DNA of 64,000 nucleotides from Druceiella hillmani (GCA_039881145.1 JAYKKI010000004.1:48326001-48390000), one strand, 5' to 3'. Numbered from the stretch's first letter, positions 37,105-50,584 are shown. The notes: generated by a model not told the origin, from the sequence alone. Translations and numbers: made by a program.

Positions 37105-37310
37105 AATTTTTATTAATGAAACCACATCAATATTTTAATCGAAAAACACGTCGGTACTATAAAAAATGGTCGGCATAGGAATACAAGGAATACAACAGTA
37201 ATGTTGTAATGATAAAACAGGTTGAAAATATATACAGGCGATTGAAAATATATAGAACATAAATATTTTTACCAGAAAACGCGTTAATACTATATGCAAA
37301 AAAAGTCGGC
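37105..37310 (+). repeat. Module D of unit 3: 64-bp satellite, contracted
   Basis: Only about three diverged monomers remain, starting ACCACATCAATATTTTAATC. Confidence 0.8.
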
Positions 37311-39684
37311 TTTAATACATTTTGAACGGAATAACCATTTTAATATCTTTATTTCCAATATTTTTTTTTCGTTTACTAAATATATTCTTATTTCCAAATT
37401 TCATGAATTAAAATTTATTCACGGATTATAGGTCAACTTTTTAGATTTCACATTTATCCATTAAAATGCAAGTTTCAATGTACAATTAATGATGACAGTA
37501 TTTGAGGTAATTTCCCAAAACAAAACGAATATTTTTGATATTTATAGTTGGAGTAGCTGGTAAGCTACTCTCTGTGTTAAAATAATAAAATGGTTTGACT
37601 GATTAACTTAAATCACAAATTCGTTACAAAAATTCATAAAAAAATACGTAATATATGGGGTGGAAGCAAAACGTAACAAACAACATTATCTTTTTTCGAA
37701 GGTGTTACTGAAAATTTTAGATTTACAAAGCTAAATACGCTTGAATAACTAAATATAATTTGTAATTATAGAAATATTATAAATTGCTATTCTTTGGATG
37801 AAATATTGAAAATAGTAAAAATAAGTTTCTTTGTAAAATATTCACTAATTATTTAAATATAGTTATTAAAGAAAGTAATATTAAAAAATATATGTACTAC
37901 AAATGAGTAAGACTTTTAGATGGATTTTTGTGGTTCTTTACCTCAAAAAGTAAAACGAAATCATTGGAATGGACTTCGATGTCTACATGCGTAATCTTCA
38001 AAAACGAAACGAAATCAAAAACGAAAGTAGCTAAACTAAAGAATCAAAATTTCTAGAGAAATTGGTTTACAGTTTAACATTCACAGTATTCAGTAAACAA
38101 TTGACGCGGTAGGCGATACGTTTCTCCCATTTTATCTTACGTAAATCCATTTGGTAATTAACATTAACTTGTAATTTAAGTTACTTATAACGTAGATAAA
38201 CTTGCGACTTTGATTAGTTAAGTGCATATTGGAATTTACATACAATTTGTAATTGATATTAAACTGCATTAATTCAGCTTCTGTTTCTTCGAGTCAAGTC
38301 TATTTCATTGAACTAGAATCGATTCTTTATAGATAAGGCTTTAAAAGAATATTACCAGTAATATACGTTATTGTAAATCTACCAAGGGAAGCAACAAATG
38401 CAACAAATGAATTGACAAAAATTGAAGCAACAAATGAATTGACAAAAATACTAATTTAGGTGTTAAGAAGTGTTCTATTTGGTGTACGAAATTTATTTTA
38501 AATTTTTCGTTTCTAATTATGTATTCTAATTGTATATTTTATAAACATCCATGGATCAAAAACTTTTAAGTATCGTCAATACAAATAACTAACGTAAGCC
38601 GTTATTAATATGTACAGCCACATTTTACTTTCTGTCGAAAAGTGAAATTTAAATATTCACCATTTATAACAATCCATCCATAATTAACATTAACTTGTAA
38701 CTTACATTAGGTAAGTGCGTTTTCTAATTTACGTACAATTTGTAATTGGTGTTAAACTACATTAATTCAGTTTTTATTTTTTCGAGTCAAGTCTAGAATC
38801 AGTAATATATTAGTTATATTGTTTAAAGAAATATAATTCGTGGATAGAAAATTATTGAGAAGACCCAGTATTAAATTATACCTAATTATACAGATTACGT
38901 ATTTATTTAAATTCTAGTAAGTAGCCAAATTGCATACCATCCAGCTTTCTCTATAGCTGAGACTTCAAGAGAATATTATGAGTAATATACGTTATTGTAA
39001 ACTTACAAAGCGACGCAACATATCTTATTGAATTGACAAAAATGCTGAATTTAGGTGTTAAATTGCTGCGTGCGTAACACCAAACATAACGTTTAATGTT
39101 ACGTATTTTTTCACTTCTAGAAAATAACCAACACACATACCATCCAGCTTCCCTATAGCTGAGACTTCAAGAGAATATTACGAGTAATATACTTTATTGT
39201 AAACCTACAAAGCGAAGCAAAAAAATGATATTAAATTTGCAAAAATACTGACTTAGGTGTTAAAGTTAAACACCAATTAAGACATTTGGTGTTTTAGTGT
39301 ATGAAATTTATTTTAAATGTTTCGTTTCCAATTATATGTTCTATCTGCATATTTTTTATACATTTCACCATTTATGAATCAAAACCATTAAGTGTTATCT
39401 GTGCAAATAACTAACTTAAACCGTTATTACCCTGTACAGCCATTTTTTTCTTTCCGTTTAAAAATTAAATTTAAATATTCACCATTTAAACCATTCCAGC
39501 TTTAATTACGCACATTCATAATTCAAACTCCAATCGCTTTTCGAACATAAAATAAAAACAAATTTTACAATTAATTTTGCGAAGTGAAAAACCAGCACAC
39601 GTTGCCTGATACCGTTATCAGCGAACAAAATGCTTTGCAAGCGAATCGACAGATATCCTTTTAAATCTGACTATCCGACTCAGG
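37311..39684. repeat. Module F of unit 3 with internal duplications
   Basis: Follows F of unit 1 up to about 38680, then parts repeat: AGCTGAGACTTCAAGAGAAT occurs at about 38955 and 39158 (about 203 bp apart). The GTAATATACGTTATTGTAAA block also occurs three times in varied form. This makes F longer although D is short. Confidence 0.7.
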
Positions 39685-39930
39685 CATTAATTGGTAATAT
39701 AATCGGCTAAGACAAATGAACCGATTAGGTTGGTTATTATTGCAGCTAGCCATGGTGCGTTCCGGCCGTGTAACCCTCCTAGTCCTGTTTCATCCTTTTA
39801 AATCTGACTATCCGACTCAGGCATTAATTGGTAATATAATCGGCTAAGACAAATGAACCGATTAGGTTGGTTATTATTGCAGCTAGCCATGGTGCGTTCC
39901 GGCCGTGTAACCCTCCTAGTCCTGTTTCAT
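39657..39930. repeat. Exact 137-bp tandem duplication in the I arm
   Basis: 39657-39793 and 39794-39930 appear identical base for base, unlike all other repeats here, which differ by several percent or more. Either very recent or an assembly artefact. Confidence 0.92.
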
Positions 39931-40010
39931 CAGGGTGCGTATGGTATCAACGGTAATTATTTGGACACGTTCCTCAACCTATGACCTGTTTAAGGCTAAC
40001 TTACATCCAC
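39685..40010 (-). repeat. I arm of unit 3 (partly duplicated)
   Basis: Contains the two copies of the 137-bp duplication. Otherwise aligned to the other I arms, ending in a diverged GGCTAACTTACATCCACCCG. Confidence 0.8.
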
Positions 40011-41438
40011 CCGAATCTAAATTATGGGCTAATGCAGACTCGCAAATGAAATTTAGTTATTTATCATTACGTTGACTCTGAATCTGATTTCTATTAAGGT
40101 GAATATCGATAAGTAAGTAATCTTCAATACCCGTGTTAAAGGAGGAAATCATTTGAAAGAATTTTGTTCTAATACTCCCTTCCGGATACAATTTAGTTAC
40201 GTGTTACAATGACGTAAAATTACGTAAAATTCAAATCTTATATTAAAGGAAAATGTGGACAGAAAATTGTAATTATATACTATTGCAATCATTTATATAG
40301 TAAAAATTTAATAGTATATATTTATATTTACTATGGATCTAAATTCAATCAGATTTCATATCCACAGTCGATGAATAAATAATGTTAGGTATGCCACTGG
40401 GAAATAAACATAGAATTAGCTATTTTTTTAAACTTAATGGCAGGTTTTTGAAAAATGCATATTTTTCAATACCTGCCATTAAGTTTTGTCACTATATTTT
40501 CTTTGCATGTAACGTGTAATAAGGAACATCGTTCCAAAAATTCATACTGTACTAAAACTCATAGATTAACAAAAAAGAAACATTTTGCCCCTAAATATTC
40601 ACTACTTATGAAAATACACACAAAGCATTAAATTTATGTGAGATTCTTATAGAATAGATAAAAATCTTCCAATTAAATTACGACCACATTATCTTTACAG
40701 TAAATCTAGACATAAGTAAATCAAGACGTTGTAATGATCAGTAGTGAAACAAACAAACCATTTAACTTCACCACGTCCGCCAATTTATCACAGCCTCATG
40801 GTTTCCCCATTTTTGAGCCTATTTTCATTGAATTTTGAAAGTGGGTGGTTCAGATAAAGATCGCGATAGTGTTGAAAATATGTTAAAAAAACCTATTTTA
40901 ATTTATTTCTTTGTATATGTAAAATATGGACGAAATATGGGTTTCCGCGCACCACATTAAGTTGAATTTCATTGAATAAGTACTATAAATTAGATTGTAG
41001 TTCCATAATTTTTAAGTTCTCCATTATAAATATTAAATTTCCTAATAGTGTACAAAATGTACACCCCTTACTTTTCAAGCATAGATTTGTAAAATCTAAA
41101 AAAAACTCTGGTCGCTAATATTTAATGAGAAATTTCAATCAAAATTATTTCTGTTATGCAGCATTAAAAATTTCAACAGATGTAGACGACTAAAGAACGC
41201 TACTTTATACGTATTCCGACAAGCAATTGCCAATTTTTCAAATGATGTTTCCAACAACCCCAATTTTCATCACAATTTTGCAAATCATCAATAATTTGAT
41301 GATGAGAGAGAGTGTCTTTTTATTAGACAGATAATGATTGTAGTACTTTCGTGATACATACGCGTATATTTGTAGATCATATTGTAAACTATGAACATAA
41401 ACTCTACCACAGATGAGGCGCCGTACGTTCATCCATCG
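40011..41438. repeat. Modules A and B of unit 4 (empty family E site)
   Basis: A has about 2.5 repeats. B carries GGTTTCCGCGCACCAC near 40940. B meets C at GTGTCTTTTTATTAGACAGA (41312) without family E. A 57-bp quasi-palindrome lies at 40430-40486. Confidence 0.7.
40430..40486. other. 57-bp quasi-palindrome in B of unit 4
   Basis: AAACTTAATGGCAGGT (40430-40445) pairs with ACCTGCCATTAAGTTT (40471-40486). The inside TTGAAAAATGCATATTTTTC is itself nearly self-complementary. Absent from the matching place in other units. Confidence 0.85.
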
Positions 41439-41616
41439 GTGTAAAAAAGCTCTAAAGCGGCCACAAAATGGGACTAATCCATATAAGTACCGACTGCGCA
41501 ATATCGACCAGCGTGAAGCTGGACCGCCAGGGTCAGATGAGCTATGAGATCAAGGCTAGCCGCAGCAATTGCTAAAGCAGTCGATTTATATGAATTAACT
41601 CATTATGTTACTAATG
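41439..41616 (+). repeat. C arm of unit 4
   Basis: CCAGC-GTGAA-GCTGG stem-loop kept. The GGTC stem-loop is broken (GGTCAGATGAGC). Includes AAGGCTAGCCGCAGCAATTG. Confidence 0.78.
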
Positions 41617-43009
41617 AATATATCGGTTCAGGTTTCAGGGTATTTATCAATATTTTCGGGAATATATAACCATTCGTGCGTACAATGTCTTATGAATGTT
41701 GATAATTATCACATATGCCAATCGTTTAATACAAAAGTAAAAGCACGAGGCCCACAGTGCAAAAGAATTTAGTATCCTGTCCAAAGTAGTTGCATGTCAA
41801 TTAAAGTTACTTTATTTTTTTGTGTCCAATCGATATAGCAAAATAAAAAATATCTTTAATTTAAATATTGGTGAAGAACTATTATATTAACGATCAATAT
41901 TGACGAGAGAATATTGATGATCGAATTTGAGCAACGTCTTCGATGCTGTGTGTGTGCACTTGCCTTTTTTTAAACTTTGTTTGAAATGAAATTTCAAACA
42001 ATGTTATCATTAAAATCTTTAACCACTAAGATTATGAAACACACCTCCTACACTGAACAATAAATATTAGGCTTTCAAAATATGGACTAAATCATACGAC
42101 TCTAATACGTTTATTCAATTCGGTATAAGCCTATATTAAGAATTTCGTAACGAGAGATGTATATACACAACATGTACATATCCATAATATATTTAAAAGT
42201 TATACAAACTGTCATACATATTACAAGACATACTCTACTCAAAACTAACATTATGTTTTTGGGGTTTCATTTTAGTCATTTTATAGACGATACCGTAAAG
42301 CAAAGCGTGCCGAATTCAAACAATAACGGTTACACTCCTTAATAATGATTAATATCAGTATTAGAAAGCTTAATTCCCCTAAAATATTTATTGAAAGAAA
42401 TAAAACAAAATTCTAAAGCAACAAAATAATTTCAAAAACAGTATTCATAAAACAAACTGTCAAAACACATGTTTACGTGATACTACAGATATTTTGTGTC
42501 GCGCTATTGGTACAACTTTGTTTATACATTTGGCAACTTGTTATATTTTTAAATTCACCCATGAATTTTAAGCTACATAATGTGGGGCAAGTTATAATAA
42601 ATAAAAATATTATTTTTGACGTTTATTAGAAGAGGTAAGTTATAAATAACAGCAGAAACTTCGAGAGAGAGAGTAACTTCAAAATCATTCCACGTGATTA
42701 TCATAAAATAGACTCTTCGGAAACAGCTCAATTGTACATGATTCTTTCTTTTTTTCCTGTTATTGAATTCTAACAAGAAATCTTTTTGACATAATTTGGG
42801 GACAGTTATAAGAAATAAAAGCATTGTTTTTGACATTTATTTTAGGGACATGCAGTTTAAAAAAATAATCGATAACTATGGAGGATATTTTTCTTTTCAT
42901 ATTTTTTTTGGTTTATATTAAAAAATCGAATGGTATTAAATATAAAATAGTGACACCATAGTCAGAAAAAGATCAGTAAACGGAAATTAAAACTGTGTTG
43001 AAAAGGGTC
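41617..43009. repeat. C' spacer of unit 4, extended
   Basis: Longer than in units 1 and 2. A diverged direct repeat is present: TAATAAATAAAAATATTATT (about 42596) and a variant near 42813, about 218 bp apart, with a further copy in unit 5 near 48490. The 87-codon minus frame at 42573-42836 covers both copies and is not a gene. Confidence 0.6.
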
Positions 43010-44090
43010 AAAAATGGAATGCGACATCAATAGTCTAATCAAAAAACCTGTCGATACCACGTACAAAAGTGTCAGCAGCAGACTACATCATTACGATTTT
43101 AACCGGAATACAATATTTTAACATTTTAGTTGACACTGTACTCAAGAGAGCCGGCTGTGAAAAAAACATCAATGTTTTAATCAGAAAAACTGTTGATACT
43201 ATGTACAAATGGGTTAGCAACGGAATGCAACATCAATATTTTAATCGGAAAACACGTTGGCACTATATAATAAAGGTGGACAGTGGAATACAACATCGAA
43301 GTTTCAATCATAATACACAACAGGTTGATACTATGTACAAGTTGGTGAGCGGCGGAATAAAACACCAATATTTTATACACAATTAAATGAAAATCCGTGA
43401 TGTATTATTATTTCTACTTTCTTTAGTTCTTTACCGCGACCTAGGTTTCGTTGTTTTACAACATCTTCAAAAACAATGAAACCTAGGTCGCTGTAAAGAA
43501 CTCAAAAAAAGTGAAAATAATACTACCTCACGGAGTTTAATTTAATTGTGAATAATGAATTTCTACAAAATTAACGCCAAATATATTCAATAACCAATAT
43601 TTTAATCAGAAAACATGTTGACACTTTATAGAAGTGGATCAGCAGTGGGAAACAATATCAATATTTTTATCAGAAAAAATATTGATCATATGTACAAGTG
43701 AGTCAGCAGGGGGAAACAACGTCAATATTTTAATCAGAATCATATTGATACTATATACAGCTGGATCAGCAGGGGAAGAGAACATCAATATTTTAATCAG
43801 AAACCATATTGATACTATATACAAATGGATCATCAGCGGAATACAACACTAATATTTAGTGAGAAAACATGTTGATACTATATTTAAGTGGATTAGCAGC
43901 GCGAAACACCAACAATATTTTTATCAGAAAATATGCTGGTACTACATATGAATGGGTTAGCAGGGAAAGACGAATTCAATATTTTATTCAGAAAACATGT
44001 TGATGGTATATACAAATGGGTCCGTACTGGAATACAACAACAATATTTTAATCAGAAAACTTGTTGATACTGTATACAAAAAAGGTCTGC
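43010..44090 (+). repeat. Module D of unit 4: 64-bp satellite, interrupted
   Basis: About 13 monomers split by the small inverted-repeat element at 43376-43592. Frames of 60-105 codons on both strands cross the array and only restate the monomer. Confidence 0.88.
43376..43592 (-). mobile_element. Small inverted-repeat element, copy 3, inside the satellite
   Basis: 217 bp, almost a full palindrome: GACCTAGGTTTCGTTG on the left mirrors a CGAAACCTAGGTC-type block on the right. The outer right end (ACAAAATTAACGCC, ATATATTCAATA) is the reverse complement of copy 1's left flank. The 12-bp string ACCAATATTTTA lies on both sides (43364-43375 and 43593-43604). Removing the element and one copy restores a regular monomer. 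The hammerhead-like core on the minus strand is mutated at the C3 equivalent. Confidence 0.82.
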
Positions 44091-45672
44091 TTCAATATAT
44101 TTTGAACAGGATAAGAGTTTTAATATCTTTAATTTCAATATTTTTTTTCAGTTTTTTTAATATGTTAACATTGTGGACTTATGAATTTAAATTTACATTA
44201 CTTTTAAATTACTTGCAAATTAAAGATAATCTTACCGATTTCACAATTTCCCGTTAAAATACAGGTTTCAATGAACGATTAATGATTCCAAAAAAATACG
44301 AACGTTCTTGATATTTGTAACTTTGAATAGTAAGCTGCTCTAAAATAATAGTAAGCTGTGTTGGAACTTTAAAATAACAAAATGGTTTAACTGATTAACT
44401 TAAATAAAAAATTTGTTATAGAAATATATTACAAATTATGTAGTGTCATAAGAATGAAGCAAAACATAGCAATTAACAATATCTTTCTTTTAAGGTTTTA
44501 CTGAAAGTTTTAGATTTATAAACAATCAACATCATGTTTCTTTGAAAGTATTACTGTAAGTTTTAGATTTATAAAGCGAAATATGTTTGAAGAACAAAAT
44601 ATAATTTATAATTACAGAAATATTAAACATTGCTAAGTTTTTTTTGGTTTACTGTTCAAAATAATAAAAATAGTTTTCACTATAAAATATTCACTAATTA
44701 TTTAAAGAAAATAATATTAAAAATTATATATACTACAAATAAGTATGAATTTTTGATGGAGTTTTGTGGTTCTTTAGCTCAACAATTAAAACGAAATCGT
44801 TAGGATGGACTTCTATGTCTGTCTGTATGAGCTTCGGAACGAAACGAAATCGAAAATGGAAACAACTCAACTAAATAATCAAAATTTTTAGCGAAAGTTT
44901 TCAACGTATTCCGTAAATAATTGACGCGGTATGCGATACATTTCTCTAATTGTATCGCCTGTAAATCCATTTTGTAATTAACATTAACTTGTAATTTAAG
45001 TTACTTATAACGTGAATGAAACTGCAACTTAGATTAGTTAAGTGCATTTTTGTAATTGATATTAAACTACATTCGTTCAGTTTCTCTTTTTTCGAGTTAA
45101 GTGTGCTTCAAATTATTTAGAAAACCCAGTATTATGTAATATCTAATCATACAGATTAGGTATTTACTTAAATTCTAGTGAATAGCTAAAATAGATATCA
45201 TCCAGCTTCTCTATAACCAAGATTTGAGAAAATTACGAGTAATATACATTACTGTGAACTTGCAAAGAGAAACATCATATATTAATGAATTGACAAAAAT
45301 ACTGAATTTAGGTGTTGAATGTTGGAGTACGTAAGTTTTATTTGGTGTTTTAGTGTACGACATTTATTTTATAATTTTTCATCTCCAATTATATGTTCTA
45401 ATTGTATATTTCATAAACATTTCACCATTTATGGATAAAAAACTTTTAAGTATATTCAATACAAATAACTAACGTAAGCCGTTATTAATGTGTACAGCCA
45501 CATTCTACTTTCTGTCTAAAAGTGAAATTTAAATATTCACCATTTAAACCATTCCGGCTTTAATTGGAGTTTGATTTATGAATGCATGAAGCATTCATAC
45601 CATTATCAGCAAACACAACGCATTACAAACGAATCGACAGATATCCTTTGAAATCTGACAACCCGAATCGCA
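44091..45672. repeat. Module F of unit 4
   Basis: Landmarks as in other units (TTTTACTGAAAGTTTTAGAT near 44493, repeated in part near 44547). A deletion near 45590 removes the part before the I arm. Confidence 0.7.
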
Positions 45673-45838
45673 CATTAATTAATAATATAATCGGCTAAGC
45701 CAACTGAACCGATCTCTTTGGTAATTACTGCAGCCAGCCGTGGGTCGCACCGGCCGTCCGAGTCAGGGTAGGTATTGTATCAACGGTACTTACGTGGGCA
45801 CGTTCCTATCTGTGGCCGATTTAAGGCTTATTTGCACC
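45673..45838 (-). repeat. I arm of unit 4
   Basis: CATTAATTAATAATATAATC to GGCTTATTTGCACCCG, with the same deletion as the unit 2 I arm (CCGAGTCAGGGTAGG). Units 2 and 4 therefore share an arm subtype as well as the empty family E site. Confidence 0.8.
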
Positions 45839-47022
45839 CGAATCTAAATTATGGGCTAATGCAACCTTGCAGATGGACCACGGATTTAATTTATATTACG
45901 GTGGATGTCGATGAATAGATTAAATTCAATAAACGTATCAATAGAAAAAATCAATCCAGATACAATCTAGTGGTGTATTATTACAATAACGATGGATCTC
46001 GATTCAATGGCGGTAGATATTCGCAATCGATAAATACATAAAATTCATATCCGTGTTAATGGAAGATGTGTAAACAAACTTGAATTATGTGGTAATGCAT
46101 ACATTGATATATTCAGGATTTAGTAATTTATCTTTATATTAACTATAGGTTTAGATTTAATCAGATTTTATCTCCAAAGATGATTAATAAATAATATTCG
46201 AGTAGACTGCTATGAAATAACAATAGAACTAGTAATTTTTTTCCAATAAGACACATATTTTCAAATATTTGTCATTACAACCCTGTCATAGCAGTCAGAT
46301 TTTCAAAGTTTCAGAAACAACAGAACTGAGGCATGTGAATCGATTAAAGAAAATCATGCAATACAATACTCATGGATTCATGAAAAAGAAACATTTTTTC
46401 CCTAAATATTCACGACGGTTGGAAATATGTACAAAGCGTATTGAAGTGAAATTCTGTTAGGATGCTATATATTTTCCAATCCTATATATTTCGGAAAAAT
46501 ATAGAATACAAAATATTTCCAGATAGTTCAGATTAAAATCCCGATTAATATATTAAAAAGTACTTAAAAATACAATGTTTTCATATATTTCCCAATATAC
46601 GTGAAATACATTTTTCCGCGCACCACATCGAATTGAATATAATTGAAAAATTATGTCGTAATGAGATTGTGGGTTCATTTGACATTTATTATTTTTAAGC
46701 TACGTTTACTTAATATTAAATTTTAAAACGTTGCACGAAATGTGCGCCCCTTACTTTTCAAGCATGGTTTTGTAAAATCTGAAAATCTATGGCTACTAAG
46801 ATTTGATTTGAAATATCAGTCAAAATTATTTCTTTAACATCGTATTAACAATTTCAACAGATAAAGACAAATAAGGATTTCTACTTTATACTTACTCTGA
46901 CAAGCCCTTGTCAAAGAATATTTCCGGTAACACCAATTGCTGTAGCCATCCTGCAATTCATTAACAATTTGATGATAAGACATAAACTCTACCATAAATA
47001 CGGCCATGTATGTTCATTCTTC
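45839..47022. repeat. Modules A and B of unit 5 (shortened)
   Basis: A holds about two repeats. B ends at CAATTTGATGATAAGACATA, joined directly to ACTCTACCATAAATACGG, so the TTAGATAGATAATG segment before C is deleted. No family E. Confidence 0.7.
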
Positions 47023-47196
47023 GGCGTAAATAAGCTCTAAATCGGCCGCAAACAGGGATTCGCCCACATAAGTAAGGCTTTAAAATATCGACCAGTGCAA
47101 AGCTGGACAGCGAGGGTTGGATAACCAAAAGGGCCCAAGGCCAGTCGCAGTAATTACTAAAGTGATCGATTTACTTGGCTTAACATTGGCAATGAA
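47023..47196 (+). repeat. C arm of unit 5
   Basis: Stem-loops CCAGT-GCAAA-GCTGG (47092-47106) and GGTT-GGAT-AACC (47115-47126). The latter is a paired change relative to GGTC/GACC of unit 1. Confidence 0.78.
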
Positions 47197-48854
47197 TATA
47201 TCGGTTCAGAATTTGAGTGCATGTAGAAGGATTTCCAAGAATATCTATCTATTCGTGCATACAATGTATTGTATCTGTTGATAATTATCATAAATACTAC
47301 TGTTTTACTATACCATACTCTTTACCATACATTGAAGTAGAATTACTAATATATTAGTAATATTGTTAAAAGAAATAAAAACTCGTGGATATAAAATTAT
47401 TGACAAAATCTAGTATTATAAAATACCCAAAGATATAGATCTTTTGGTGTTACGTATTTGTTTAAATTCTAGTAAACAGCCAATATACATGTCGCCCAGC
47501 TTTTCTATAGCAGAGACTTTAAAAAAATATTACGAATAATATACGTTGTTATAAATCTATGTACTATTACTTCACACTATTGTTATAAACCTACGTGCTA
47601 TTACTTGTAGACTTCAAAAAAATATTATGAGTAAATATACGTTGTTATAAACCTACGTACTATTACTTCACACTGTTGTTATAAACATACGTACTATTAT
47701 TTGTGGACTTCAAAAGAATATTATGAGTAATATACATTGTTACAAACCTACGTACTATTACTTCACACTGTTGTTATAAACCTACGTACTAATACTTGTG
47801 GACTTCAAAAGAATATATAACGACACTACGGAAGGTAGTATCGTATGAATAGTAGTTGCACCTCAATAAAATTTACTTAGTTTTTGTGTACAATATCAAT
47901 ATAGTTAAATAAAAAAATATCCCTGGCATAATTCTTAAGGAGAACTAAAACATTGATGATCGAAATTGGCTAATGTATTCGTGCTCGATCACTTGTCTTT
48001 TTGCAATATTGTTTGAAATGAAATTTCAAACAATGTAATCATTAAAATATTTAACCATTAATATTATGAAACCCGCCAACCTCACTGAATTATAAATATA
48101 AAGCTTTCAAAATATCGAACCACTCGTGCGACTCTGGGACTTTTAGTCAATTCATGGTACGTTGCTAACGTTTTCTTTTTGGGGTTAATAGAATAGATAT
48201 TCTACAAACTGTGGCGTGAAGCAATTTACATTGTGTTCGTACAATAACGACTATACTTTCTAATAATAATTAATATCATCGTCAAAAATTATAGTTCTCG
48301 TAAAATGATTTATTGAATCTTATTAAAACACTATTCTAAAGCGATAAATAATTACAAAAACAATATTTATAATGTCGACTGTAAAAATATATATTTTTGT
48401 GACACTATAGCTATTTTGAGCCGCGCCATTTTTTTCCCACGCAACTTTATTTTTAAATTTTTTATCCAAATTCGCGTATACGCGTACATTATAATAAATA
48501 AAAACATAATTTTTTACATTTATTAGAACAAGTAAAATGGAATCTCGACCATTATATTATTATAAAAAAAATCGCACATTATTTTTTTTTGTCGTTGAAT
48601 TTTGATAATAATTTTCATCTAATTATTTTGAGGTTCATTATAATAAATCAAAACAATACATTTGCCATTTACTTGCGGACTTTCCAATTTGAAAATAATC
48701 AGTACCATTGGCGGACGTTCCACTTTTCAGATTTGTTTGTGGTTGACAATCAAACTTATACTACAATGAAATATAATATAACTCTAGCGTTATCAGGAAC
48801 AAAGTACTTAACGGAAATGTAAACAGATTTTTAATTTTCCTTATACGTTACGCA
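47197..48854. repeat. C' spacer of unit 5 with inserted F-like DNA
   Basis: About 47330-47530 matches the F module (GTATTTGTTTAAATTCTAGT, AGCTTTTCTATAGCAGAGAC), so a piece of F sits inside C'. A 95-bp tandem repeat follows, then C' resumes at about 47830. Confidence 0.65.
47515..47822. repeat. 95-bp tandem repeat, 3.2 copies
   Basis: GACTTCAAAA or a variant begins at 47515, 47610, 47706 and 47801. Each unit contains TACGTACTATTACTTCACAC or a close variant. Confidence 0.85.
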
Positions 48855-49470
48855 AATGAGTCAACAGGTAAACAAAATGAACATTTTAATCAGAAAACAC
48901 ATTGCTATTATCTACAAAAGGGCTGGCAGCGGAATACGACATCAATATTTTAATCATAAAACAACTTGATACCATGTACAAAGTGTCGTCGGTAGCGGAA
49001 TACAACATCAATATTTTAATCAGAAAATACTTTAACAGTTTATACACGAGGGTCGACAACGAAATACAACGTTAATATTATAATCGGAAAACAACTTTAT
49101 ACTATGTACAAAATATCGTGGGTACCGGAATACAACATCAATATTTTAATCAGAAAACAACTTGATACTAGATACAAAGTGTCGCCGGTAGCGGAATACA
49201 ACATCAATATTTTAATCAGAAAACACTTTAATAATATTTACACGAGGATCGACAATGAAATACAACGTTAATATTATAATCGAAAAACAACTTGACACTA
49301 TATAAGTATCGTATATAAGTATCGTCGGTAGCGGAATAAAACATCAATATTTTAATCAGAAAACACTTTGATATTATATTAAAAAATATGGGCAGCGGAA
49401 TACAATTTCAACATTTAAAACAGAAAACAAATTGATACTATGCATAAAAGGGTCAGCGGCCGAAGAAATT
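48855..49470 (+). repeat. Module D of unit 5: 64-bp satellite
   Basis: About nine monomers. A subtype with GTCGTCGGTAGCGGAATA and AAACAACTTGATAC alternates with ACACGAGGRTCGACAAYGAA monomers, again suggesting dimers. Confidence 0.85.
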
Positions 49471-50004
49471 TTCAACAGAATAACATTTTAATAGATTTAA
49501 TTTTAACGTCTCTTTTTATTTATTAAATGTATTACAACTTTTAACAAAGTAATTGAAATAAAAACATATCGGGTTGCACATTCGCCAAGAGCAATCGCTC
49601 AAGAACAATAAAAAGATGACAATTTTCCAAAATGCTAATTGTCCAAAAAACATGAATATTCTCAATATTGATAGTTGTAAATAGTAAGCTGATCTTTCTG
49701 TTCGAATTTTGAAATAATAAAACGGCTTATCTGAATAACTTAAGTAGCAAATTTGTTAATAAAATGCATCAAAACCTTAATGTCGTAATATGGAATCAAA
49801 ATCTAGCAACAGATATTATTTTACGATAATGTTTCTGAAATTTAATTTTATAAAATAAAACACGTTTGCAGACCAAATGTCCCTATTAGTGTAGAAATAT
49901 TTAATTTTCAAAATAAAAAAATGAGTACCCTATAAACAAGGATCCACTACATATTTAAAGATTTTACGAAAATAGTCACGAAATTTTTTTGTAAGTAGCT
50001 TTAA

Positions 50005-50145
<141 letters not shown>

Positions 50146-50584
50146 AAGTGAGTAAGATTAATAGAGAGATTTTGTTATTTTAAGAATTAAAAATTAAAGT
50201 GAAATTCTTACTGCGGATTTCTATGTCTTCGGATGATGGAGGAGGACCTTCAATAATGACGCGAAATGGAAAACAAAAGCGACTCAACACAAAAATCAAA
50301 ATATTTGGTAAAGGCATTTAATCTTTTAACCTTCTATTCTTTTTATAAGTAATTGGGGTGTTTTTCTCATTTTATTGTACGTAAGTATATTTTGTAATTT
50401 ACATTAAACTACATTAGTTCGGTTTCTCTTTTGTTTTGAATTAGGAATGTTTTATTGAATTATAATATGCAATACATTACTTACATTGTCAAAAAGAATG
50501 AAATATTGAAGGATAGAAAATTATTGAAAAAATCCACATAAAATATGGAGCACTATAGAGAAAAAAATTAAACTTTAAAGACAA

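Noticed and set aside
36900..37178. 92-codon frame over the C arm of unit 3
   Set aside because: The frame is not open in the C arms of the other units and resembles no known protein; GC content alone explains the lack of stops.
43069..43386. 105-codon frame in the satellite
   Set aside because: It only restates the 64-bp monomer; 64 is not a multiple of three, so frames shift each unit and no protein repeat is maintained.
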